A stretch of DNA of 8,681 nt from Lutibacter sp. (lineage in GTDB: Bacteria > Bacteroidota > Bacteroidia > Flavobacteriales > Flavobacteriaceae), in NCBI GenBank assembly GCA_030599055.1, contig JAUVOS010000102.1, forward strand, positions 1-8,681, written 5' to 3'. Under the pieces are notes generated by a model, which made no database searches, had not been told where the DNA came from, and saw only the letters and a program-made list of their open reading frames with translations. Shown here piece by piece: positions 1-6,080 of this stretch; positions within the stretch are counted from its first letter, which is position 1; the number at the start of each line of letters is the position of its first letter. The position numbers were made by a program, and so were the translations under genes.

Positions 1-100
1 ACTTTTAAATAAGATATTCATTAAATCAATAAAAAAATCCGATTTGATATATATCAAATCGGATTTTTTTATTGATTTAATGAATATCTTATTTAAAAGT
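1..100. repeat. Perfect 100-bp palindrome at the window edge
   Basis: Bases 1-50 are the exact reverse complement of bases 51-100, with no spacer and no mismatch. The inner 40 bp (31-70) look like an ordinary terminator hairpin. The outer 30 bp of the right arm contain the stop codon (89-91) and the last three sense codons of the minus-strand thioredoxin-fold gene, so the left arm is a mirrored copy of coding DNA. The repeat begins exactly at base 1. A fold-back assembly artefact at a contig end is the simplest explanation; a true inverted duplication is possible. Confidence 0.95.
31..70 (-). terminator. Strong intrinsic terminator after the thioredoxin-fold gene
   Basis: The segment is a run of seven A, a perfect stem built on ATCCGATTTGATAT and its complement, then a run of seven T. 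It therefore works as a U-tailed hairpin in either direction. It begins 18 bases downstream of the minus-strand stop codon at 89-91. If bases 1-50 are an assembly fold-back, the half at 51-70 is still directly joined to the gene, but the other half would need confirmation. Confidence 0.75.
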
Positions 101-664
101 ATATTTAAATTCATTTTGATACTTTGTCCACGCTTCTGCTGTAGCTACTTTTTTATAGTCATTTGTTGCAAATAATTTAAGATAAAGCTCTAACTGTTTA
201 GGAGTTTTATAACCTTTTACCGGTGCTAAATAGTTGGCTTCCTCATCTAAAAAAAGAATGGTAGGATAAGCATTCACTCTAAAAAACCCAGCTAATTGGT
301 GTGATGAATTTCGTTTGCTAGCTTTCGCCGGATTATAACGAGGATTTGTATATTTTTTCCCTCTAAAATTTATTGTTTCATTTCCTTCTGCATTGAATTT
401 TACCGCATAATAATTATCATTTACATATTTTACAACATCGGCATTGTGAAAGGTATTCTTGTCTAATAATTTACAGGGGCCACACCAGCTTGTATAGGCA
501 TCCATCATTATTTTTTTTGGATCATTCTTTTGTGCAGCAATGGCTTCTTCGAAAGTAATCCAATTAATCTCTGTTGCTTCTGCACGAGGAGCATCAGATG
601 TATTTTTGGTTGTAAAAGCGAAAGCTGTTAAAGCTAGTATTATAATAAATAGTATTTGTTTCAT
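89..664 (-). CDS. Exported thioredoxin-fold protein
   Basis: The 191-residue protein starts with a signal peptide: K2, then a hydrophobic stretch at about residues 4-18 that lacks a lipobox cysteine. It is probably secreted to the periplasm. The thioredoxin domain covers about residues 35-165. The redox motif WCGPC has cysteines at 61 and 64, and the cis-proline lies in NAYPT (P134). WCGPC is the classic reducing-type motif, as in thioredoxin and TlpA-like envelope reductases. About 30 basic, Asn- and Lys-rich residues (roughly 92-125) sit between the strand after the active site and the cis-proline, where thioredoxin itself has only a short link. The stop is followed at once by a strong terminator, and a 221-bp spacer separates it from the transporter gene upstream, so it is probably a single-gene unit. 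Its partner proteins cannot be read from the sequence. The fold is certain; the precise role is not. Confidence 0.9.
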   Translation of the reverse strand: MKQILFIIILALTAFAFTTKNTSDAPRAEATEINWITFEEAIAAQKNDPKKIMMDAYTSWCGPCKLLDKNTFHNADVVKYVNDNYYAVKFNAEGNETINFRGKKYTNPRYNPAKASKRNSSHQLAGFFRVNAYPTILFLDEEANYLAPVKGYKTPKQLELYLKLFATNDYKKVATAEAWTKYQNEFKYTFK

Positions 665-711
665 TAGTTATGTGTTTTTATCATTCTTATCTTTAGTCGC
701 AAAGTATGTGC

Positions 712-719
712 CAAAATTA
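712..719 (-). promoter_or_regulatory. Candidate -7 promoter element for the thioredoxin-fold gene
   Basis: Read on the minus strand the bases are TAATTTTG, a full match to the Bacteroidetes -7 consensus TAnnTTTG, 47 bases upstream of the start codon. I see no good TTG or TTTG at the usual -33 spacing, so this is a candidate only. A short inverted repeat GTAAC/GTTAC (752-765) lies about 30 bases further upstream. Confidence 0.35.
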
Positions 720-770
720 CAAAAGTTAGTTTAATTGTTGCGAATTTATTTGTAACCTTTGTTACGGAGC

Positions 771-881
771 CGGTTGTCTGTTTTCAGTTAACTGTCAACT
801 GATAGCCGCACTTCGCCTCCGCTCAGTACCCGACAACCGTTAACTGATAACTGATAACCGTTAACTGATAACTGATAACCG
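771..881. repeat. Intergenic repeat cluster: inverted repeat plus 7-bp tandem repeats
   Basis: Two parts sit side by side. CGGTTGTC at 771-778 is matched by its exact reverse complement GACAACCG at 832-839, enclosing a GC-rich segment, GCACTTCGCCTCCGCTCAGT (808-827). Starting at 835, heptads follow in strict order: AACCGTT, AACTGAT, AACTGAT, then the same three again, then a partial AACCG ending at 881. This gives a 7-bp period inside a 21-bp higher-order unit. Related units AACTGTC and AACTGAT occur at 790-803. The tract ends about five bases before the stop codon of the transporter gene. It is non-coding and its function is unknown. Confidence 0.9.
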
Positions 882-885
882 AATC

Positions 886-2664
886 CTACTTATCAATACC
901 GTGCATCATGCGCTTAATGGGTCTATTTAGACTCAACATTACCAAACCTGCAACAAATGGTATAATTGTAAAAATCAAGAAAAAACCTGATAAACCAACA
1001 CTTTCTGAAATACCATCAGAATACTCTGCCATTATAGAAGCTAGCTTGCCCGATAAACCTGTAAACACATACCAAATACCAAATAAGAAGCCTAACATTC
1101 GGGCTGGGGCTAATTTACTTACATACGATAAACCTACTGGTGATACAGCAAGTTCTCCCATTGTGTGTAATAAATAAGCTAATAATAGCCAAATCATACT
1201 CACTGAGGCTGTTTTTGCTCCGGGAGGAATAGTTGAAGCTCCTATAGCTAACATTCCAAAACCAGCTGCTAACAATGTTAATCCTCCAAAAAATTTCTGA
1301 GGACCAGAGAATTTATATTTTTCCCAAAATTTTGAATAAAGTGGAGCTAATGAAATAATAAAAACAGGGTTGAGTATTTGAAACCAAGAAGTATCTACTA
1401 AGGTTGATGTACCCGTAACTTTATCAAAAACTCTAAATATTACTAAAGCCCATATAATTATAAAACTAATGGATGTAAACAATATGGTTAGTGGATATTT
1501 TTTAATAATTGCTTTACCCAGTTTATAGATTACCCAAGTTAACACTAGCATTGGCGCAATAGAAAGGATAAAATCAATGATTTTATAAATTAAACTCCAA
1601 CTACCTGCTAAAGATCTACTCGTGTAATCTCTAGCAAAAATAGTCATCGAAGTTCCTGCCTGTTCAAAACTCGCCCAAAAGAATATCACAAAAAACGCAA
1701 TTAAAAATACCACTTTTAAACGGTCTCTTTCGATAGATTGAAAACGTTGTAATCTTGAAACTCCTAGTATAATAAATACAACTAATGATAGTAAGAAAAA
1801 GAAGTTTGACATGTCAATTGAAAAACTAGTTCCAAAAACATCAATTGAGAATAGATTTTCTGTTAAAAAATGTTTTCCTCTTGTCACTACCGAATACAAT
1901 CCATCGATAATCCACGTGACACCTAAAAAACCTCCAAAAGCAGCAATATTTAGATCTCTTTTTGTAAAAGGAACATTTCTTTCTTGTTCTTCAGGTGATA
2001 AATCAATTACTTTAGGTTTGGGTTCTGAGGCTGCTTTTCCAAAAACTGATCGTGCAAAATAGAATTGCAACAATCCAAAAAGCATAAAGATACCGGCTAA
2101 ACCAAAACCCCAAGTCCAACTAAAAGTTTCACCTATCCAACCAACTAGAAGTGTTCCAATAAAAGCACCTGCATTTACACCCATATAAAAAATGGTATAA
2201 GCTCCGTCTTTTTTCTCACTTTGAGGTGGATACATTTTTCCTACAATAGACGACATATTGGGTTTAAACAAACCTGTTCCTAACACAATAAAAAATAAGC
2301 CAAAATAAAAGACAAATCTTAGATCCATCCCAATTTGTAAATCAGATACTGCCATAGAAGCGTGTCCCAAAGTTATTATAGAAGCACCAACAAGTACTGT
2401 TTTAACATGTCCCCATTTATTATCGGCTAACCATCCTCCAAGCAGCGGCATAAAATAAACCAACATCACATACCAACCGTACAAGGCATAGGCTTCACCT
2501 CTACTCCAGCCCCATCCATCATCACTTATTTTGGCAACCAAAAATAAGATTAATAAAGCACGCATTCCATAATAGGAAAAACGTTCCCACATTTCGGTAA
2601 AAAACAATACAAATAATCCTATGGGATGTCCTAATATTTGTTGTTGATTTTCTGCTGTTGACAT
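886..2664 (-). CDS. Proton-coupled oligopeptide (POT/PTR2) transporter, long form
   Basis: This is a 592-residue inner-membrane MFS carrier of the proton-dependent oligopeptide family, expected to import di- and tripeptides. The family signatures are present: ExxERFxYYG in TM1 (E24, E27, R28), R35 on the TM1 gate, GGWLAD in the TM2-TM3 loop, FKPN in TM4 (K134), FYMGVNAG in TM5, FWASFEQ in TM7 (E334) and GELAVSPVGLS in TM10 (E504). By family knowledge K134, the TM1 Glu pair and E504 serve proton coupling and peptide binding, and R35-E334 form a gate salt bridge. It is about 90 residues longer than the copy at 4368-5879. Most of the excess is a segment at about residues 352-425 with two extra hydrophobic stretches; the TM6-TM7 region is also about 30 residues longer. 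An upstream terminator suggests its own promoter. Substrate preference is not readable. Confidence 0.95.
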   Translation of the reverse strand: MSTAENQQQILGHPIGLFVLFFTEMWERFSYYGMRALLILFLVAKISDDGWGWSRGEAYALYGWYVMLVYFMPLLGGWLADNKWGHVKTVLVGASIITLGHASMAVSDLQIGMDLRFVFYFGLFFIVLGTGLFKPNMSSIVGKMYPPQSEKKDGAYTIFYMGVNAGAFIGTLLVGWIGETFSWTWGFGLAGIFMLFGLLQFYFARSVFGKAASEPKPKVIDLSPEEQERNVPFTKRDLNIAAFGGFLGVTWIIDGLYSVVTRGKHFLTENLFSIDVFGTSFSIDMSNFFFLLSLVVFIILGVSRLQRFQSIERDRLKVVFLIAFFVIFFWASFEQAGTSMTIFARDYTSRSLAGSWSLIYKIIDFILSIAPMLVLTWVIYKLGKAIIKKYPLTILFTSISFIIIWALVIFRVFDKVTGTSTLVDTSWFQILNPVFIISLAPLYSKFWEKYKFSGPQKFFGGLTLLAAGFGMLAIGASTIPPGAKTASVSMIWLLLAYLLHTMGELAVSPVGLSYVSKLAPARMLGFLFGIWYVFTGLSGKLASIMAEYSDGISESVGLSGFFLIFTIIPFVAGLVMLSLNRPIKRMMHGIDK

Positions 2665-2690
2665 GAATATTTAGTTTTATTATTATTAAA

Positions 2691-2717
2691 AGAGACGTCG
2701 CAATGCCACGTCTGTAC
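2691..2717. repeat. REP-like imperfect inverted repeat
   Basis: AGACGT (2693-2698) pairs with ACGTCT (2708-2713). Inside, GCA and TGC also pair around a C-C mismatch, giving an almost fully self-complementary 21-bp element. It lies 29 bases upstream of the start codon at 2664, between that gene and the preceding terminator. From memory it resembles small GAGACGT-type palindromes scattered through some Bacteroidetes and cyanobacterial genomes, but I cannot confirm membership here. Confidence 0.55.
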
Positions 2718-2747
2718 ATGATATATTTAAAAGATTTTGCAAGATAC

Positions 2748-2779
2748 AAAAACGCTTCTAAGAATTTAGAAGCGTTTTT
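2748..2779 (-). terminator. Intrinsic terminator after the middle transporter gene
   Basis: A perfect 13-bp stem, AAAAACGCTTCTA (2748-2760) with TAGAAGCGTTTTT (2767-2779), encloses a 6-base loop. The A-run and T-run at its ends make it usable in both directions. It lies 18 bases beyond the minus-strand stop of the gene at 2798-4285. It should end transcripts from the right and so separate the first transporter (886-2664) from the middle one. Confidence 0.85.
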
Positions 2780-2797
2780 TTGATACTATATTTTAAT

Positions 2798-4285
2798 TTA
2801 TTCGGCGGTTGGCATTCCATTTTTTTCTCTTGGACGAACAACCAATCTATCATAAACTGTCAAGGCAATTATTGTGACAACACCAATTCCAACAATAACA
2901 TACCAAATTCTATTAGGCTGATAATTATCCCAAATCATTTGTGTCATTTCTATTTGTGTCATTCCTAATTTTTCTGAAGCAGAAGCAAAATAATCATTCT
3001 TTGTAAAGCTTTGGGTAATCTCAGGCATTTCAATTGCTCTTTTACCCATTTCACCTTGTAATAAACTCAACTTATCAGACCAAGCTTCATATAGATTTCC
3101 GGAAATAAAAGTGGTTAATAAATTTCCTACAAAAATTGGTACAAAATAAGTTCCCATATATAAAGCTTCTTTCCCTTTTGGGGAAATTAATGCGATAAAT
3201 GAGGAGAAAGTTGGATTGGTCATCATTTCACCAACCGCAAAAATTACAATACCAAGAATAGTATACAAACCATTACCTGTGTAAAAAGTGATTCCGATAC
3301 CAATTGCTGCTACAATAAAACCAGTAATCATAGCGCTTACATGACGCATTTTTAATACAAAATAAGAAACCAATAATTGTAATATTACGATAGATCCTGC
3401 ATCGATATTAATCAACATTTCCGGATTAACAGAAGTTCCACCACCACTCATAAAACTGGCTAACCAAGGCGATACTTGTGCTATTGAATCATGTAAAGCT
3501 GCTGTATCAATCCAATCTTCAATAAATGTTGGTAAGGTGTAAAACAGTTGATTAAACATAGTCCAAAAACCAACCATTATCACTAGCAATACTGATAGTT
3601 TAGTATCTTTTAGAGCTTCCCAAATATTGGTCAAAGAACTTTTTATTGCTTCACCTAAAGTTTCATCTGTTTTAACTCTTTCTGGTTCTTTAAAGAAAAA
3701 TAATACAATTAATAGATTTATAAATATTACAATTGCTGCCTGTATAAAAACAATCTTCCATCCATATTGAGTTCGTAAAGTTGATGAAAATGCTGGACCT
3801 ATAAATCCACCAATATTCACCATCATGTAAAAGATACCAAAACCAAGTGTTGAATTTGATTTATCAGTAGATTTCGTTATGATAGCAGAAGCTACTGGTT
3901 TAAAAATTGCCGCACCAACAGCAACATATAAAAATACTAAAAATACATTCTTATAAGAAGTAACTTCACCCATAAAATAATACCCAGATATCAACATTAC
4001 ATAGGCAATAATTAGTGATAATTTATATCCAATTTTATCTGATACAACTCCAGTAAAAAGTGGCAAAAGATATAATATTGCCGTAACAATACCCATAATC
4101 TGCCCTTTCTCAGTATGTGTAAATCCTAATGCACCTTCGTCGGTTGAACCTGTAAGATATAATGCTAATACTGCAAATAATCCATACCAAGCCCAACGTT
4201 CAAATAGCTCCATTATACTGGCAATCCAGAATGTTTTTTTAAAAGAGCCCATTGTTTTTAAAAATGATTTGTTTTCTGTACTCAT
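2798..4285 (-). CDS. Divergent POT-like MFS transporter with an altered gate
   Basis: This 495-residue membrane protein is related to the peptide carriers on both sides but diverges from them. TM1 keeps E26, E29 and R30, but the motif reads ERWAWYG instead of ERFxYYG. K129 in TM4 (IFKPV) and E353 in TM10 (GEMMTNP) are kept. Two gate positions have changed together: the TM1 arginine is F37 and the TM7 glutamate is N245 (FWTMFNQ). The TM6-TM7 segment is only about 65 residues, against about 110 in the copy at 4368-5879. There is no room for the extra helix pair typical of bacterial POTs, which implies 12 helices rather than 14. A polar loop of about 60 residues (398-458) precedes the last helix. 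It may carry peptides or another small solute; the assignment to a peptide-type MFS carrier is firm, the substrate is not. Confidence 0.85.
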   Translation of the reverse strand: MSTENKSFLKTMGSFKKTFWIASIMELFERWAWYGLFAVLALYLTGSTDEGALGFTHTEKGQIMGIVTAILYLLPLFTGVVSDKIGYKLSLIIAYVMLISGYYFMGEVTSYKNVFLVFLYVAVGAAIFKPVASAIITKSTDKSNSTLGFGIFYMMVNIGGFIGPAFSSTLRTQYGWKIVFIQAAIVIFINLLIVLFFFKEPERVKTDETLGEAIKSSLTNIWEALKDTKLSVLLVIMVGFWTMFNQLFYTLPTFIEDWIDTAALHDSIAQVSPWLASFMSGGGTSVNPEMLINIDAGSIVILQLLVSYFVLKMRHVSAMITGFIVAAIGIGITFYTGNGLYTILGIVIFAVGEMMTNPTFSSFIALISPKGKEALYMGTYFVPIFVGNLLTTFISGNLYEAWSDKLSLLQGEMGKRAIEMPEITQSFTKNDYFASASEKLGMTQIEMTQMIWDNYQPNRIWYVIVGIGVVTIIALTVYDRLVVRPREKNGMPTAE

Positions 4286-4303
4286 AAGATAATTGTTTTA
4301 ATA

Positions 4304-4338
4304 GATAAACCCTGCTAAATTGTTTAACAGGGTTTATC
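4304..4338 (-). terminator. Hairpin between two transporter genes, possibly a weak terminator
   Basis: GATAAACCCTG (4304-4314) is the exact complement of CAGGGTTTATC (4328-4338), and further A-T pairs extend into the loop after one mismatch. It lies 29 bases after the stop of the gene at 4368-5879 and 18 bases before the start at 4285. There is no clean U-run on the minus-strand exit side. It could be a weak terminator, an mRNA-stabilising intercistronic hairpin or an attenuator. The stem is certain; its role is not. Confidence 0.5.
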
Positions 4339-4367
4339 ATTGTTATTTATTTTGATATGTTCATTTA

Positions 4368-5879
4368 TTATTTGATACCGTGCATTAATTTATTCAAGAA
4401 AGGTGACAATAAGAAGACTACAATACCTACGCTTATACCAATCCATGCAAATTGTGTAAATGTATCTACATATTGATCTAAAAATTGTGATCTTTCTGCT
4501 AAAGTTAATGTTGTTGGATCAATTTTCTCTCCTGACCCTTCACCTCCTGTACCTGTAAGGGGTGCTAATATACTAGCAGCTACATAATTTGCTCCGGCAA
4601 AAGATAAGAACCAAGCTCCCATCAATGTACCCGTCATATTTGAAGGCGCCAATTTGGTAACCATAGATAGTCCAATTGGTGATAGGAATAACTCTCCAAC
4701 AGTGTGGAAAAAATACAATGCTATTACTGTCCATAGCGGAACTAAATAATCAACATGTGCTGCTTTTCCAAAGGTGGTTACATAAAAACCTATTCCAACC
4801 AATATTATTCCTAAACCAAATTTAGCTGGAATGTTAGGATTCATCTTTATTTTATCTAATTTCACCCACATCAATGTAAACAAACTACCCATAACTAAGA
4901 TAAAGAATGGGTTAAAGAATTGGGTTTGTCCTGCAGTCATTTCAAACAAACCGAATAGATTTCTATCTACGTTTCTATCGGCAAACAATGTTAAAGATGA
5001 GCCTGCCTGTTCAAATAATGACCAAAAAACTATATTTAGCAATGCCAAAATGATAAAAATAATCATTCGATGTAATAACACCTTTCCTCCATCTATACCT
5101 GCTTTAATAAGTTTTACCACCATATAAATGGCTGTTGCTAACATTAAGTAACCTACAATCGAGTTGTTTTGTATTAGAAAGTATAAAACAGGAACTAATA
5201 ATATAGATAAAATGATAATAATATGAAGCTTTGTCAACGGACCAAAAACCTTTTTATGTAAATCATCTTTGTCTGGTGGCATAGCAACAAATTCATACCA
5301 TCTTCTACCTCCTACAAAAATGAGTAATCCTGCTAACATACCAAAACCTGCTAATCCAAATCCATATTTAAAGCCATAGGTTTCACCTACCCATACTGCT
5401 ATTAATGTGGCTAATAATGCACCAATATTTATACCAATATAGAAAATAGTAAAACCTGAATCCTGTCTTACATCTTGATCATCATAGAGCTTACCTACTA
5501 TACTCGATATATTAGCTTTAAAATATCCATTCCCAACAATCACAATAGCTAATCCTATAAAAAGCCAATTTAAATTTCCTCCTAGAATCATAAATTCTCC
5601 AATCGCCATCATGATACCGCCAAAAATAACTGCCATTTTATAACCCAAATACTTGTCTGCCATTATTCCTCCTAACACTGGAGCCAAATAAACTAAACCT
5701 ACAAACGATCCGTAAATGGCAAAAGCTTCTGTATCACCTTGCATCAAAGATTTTGTCAAGTATAAAACTAAAAGCCCACGCATCCCATAATAACAGAATC
5801 TTTCCCACATTTCTGAGAAAAATAATACGTACAATCCTTTAGGATGCCCCATGATTGTTTGATTTCTTACATCATTCAT
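4368..5879 (-). CDS. Proton-coupled oligopeptide (POT/PTR2) transporter, canonical form
   Basis: The 503-residue inner-membrane carrier has the usual length and the full set of POT features. These are ExxERFxYYG in TM1 (E23, E26, R27), gate arginine R34, GGIMAD before TM3, FKAN in TM4 (K121), FYIGINIG in TM5, FWSLFEQ in TM7 (E290), FFNP in TM8 and GELFLSPIGLS in TM10 (E396). The TM6-TM7 segment of about 110 residues fits the two additional helices of bacterial POTs. It should import di- and tripeptides with protons. It shares with the copy at 886-2664 both an N-terminal GHPxGL motif and a C-terminal MHGI-K tail, so these two look like closer paralogues than the middle gene. It lies 201 bp downstream of the peptidase gene, whose dipeptide products are natural substrates. 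Confidence 0.95.
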   Translation of the reverse strand: MNDVRNQTIMGHPKGLYVLFFSEMWERFCYYGMRGLLVLYLTKSLMQGDTEAFAIYGSFVGLVYLAPVLGGIMADKYLGYKMAVIFGGIMMAIGEFMILGGNLNWLFIGLAIVIVGNGYFKANISSIVGKLYDDQDVRQDSGFTIFYIGINIGALLATLIAVWVGETYGFKYGFGLAGFGMLAGLLIFVGGRRWYEFVAMPPDKDDLHKKVFGPLTKLHIIIILSILLVPVLYFLIQNNSIVGYLMLATAIYMVVKLIKAGIDGGKVLLHRMIIFIILALLNIVFWSLFEQAGSSLTLFADRNVDRNLFGLFEMTAGQTQFFNPFFILVMGSLFTLMWVKLDKIKMNPNIPAKFGLGIILVGIGFYVTTFGKAAHVDYLVPLWTVIALYFFHTVGELFLSPIGLSMVTKLAPSNMTGTLMGAWFLSFAGANYVAASILAPLTGTGGEGSGEKIDPTTLTLAERSQFLDQYVDTFTQFAWIGISVGIVVFLLSPFLNKLMHGIK

Positions 5880-5994
5880 ATAGAGTTTGTTTTAAAAATT
5901 AAAATCGGATAAAAGTAATTAAATTTTTGGAAATGATATTGTAATGCTCCAATTTCAGAGAAAAAGTTATTAGAAAATCTTGATAAGTTAATTA

Positions 5995-6038
5995 AAAAGA
6001 CATAAGACCGCTTCGCTATAAGACAAAAGACTCAAGAC
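5995..6038. repeat. Interrupted 7-bp repeats (NNAAGAC) with a GC-rich insert
   Basis: Five heptads ending in AAGAC are present: AAAAGAC (5995-6001), ATAAGAC (6002-6008), then a 9-base insert CGCTTCGCT (6009-6017), then ATAAGAC (6018-6024), AAAAGAC (6025-6031) and TCAAGAC (6032-6038). The spacing is exact on either side of the insert. The tract lies between the peptidase and the canonical transporter. The 7-bp period and the CTTCGC-bearing insert recall the cluster at 771-881, although the unit sequences differ. It is non-coding and its function is unknown. Confidence 0.85.
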
Positions 6039-6042
6039 TGTA

Positions 6043-6077
6043 ATTAATAAAAACAAAAGGTAATTTGTTTAATTAAT
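6043..6077 (-). terminator. A+T-rich hairpin after the peptidase gene
   Basis: ATTAAT plus AAACAAA (6043-6057, with two unpaired A) pairs with TTTGTTT plus ATTAAT (6064-6077, with one unpaired A) around a 6-base loop. It starts three bases beyond the minus-strand stop codon at 6081. There is no GC core and no U-tract on the exit side, so at best it is a weak terminator or end-protecting hairpin. Confidence 0.3.
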
Positions 6078-6080
6078 AAG

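Noticed and set aside
540..734. Plus-strand frame of 64 codons
   Set aside because: It overlaps the start of the thioredoxin-fold gene in antisense and has no recognisable domain or promoter.
835..881. CRISPR array
   Set aside because: The repeats are contiguous 7-bp units with no unique spacers and there are no cas genes.
771..881. Insertion sequence remnant
   Set aside because: The inverted repeat is only 8 bp, there is no transposase fragment and no visible target-site duplication.
908..1177. Plus-strand frame of 89 codons inside the first transporter
   Set aside because: It lies wholly antisense to a well-supported membrane protein gene; the composition is a by-product of that frame.
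1811..2062. Plus-strand frame of 83 codons inside the first transporter
   Set aside because: It is antisense to the TM6-TM7 region, with no domain and no start signals.
2522..2749. Minus-strand frame of 75 codons overlapping the start of the first transporter
   Set aside because: It runs through the REP-like repeat and in another frame over the conserved TM1 coding region; no protein features.
4831..5127. Plus-strand frame of 98 codons inside the canonical transporter
   Set aside because: It is antisense to the conserved TM7-TM8 coding region and has no recognisable domain.
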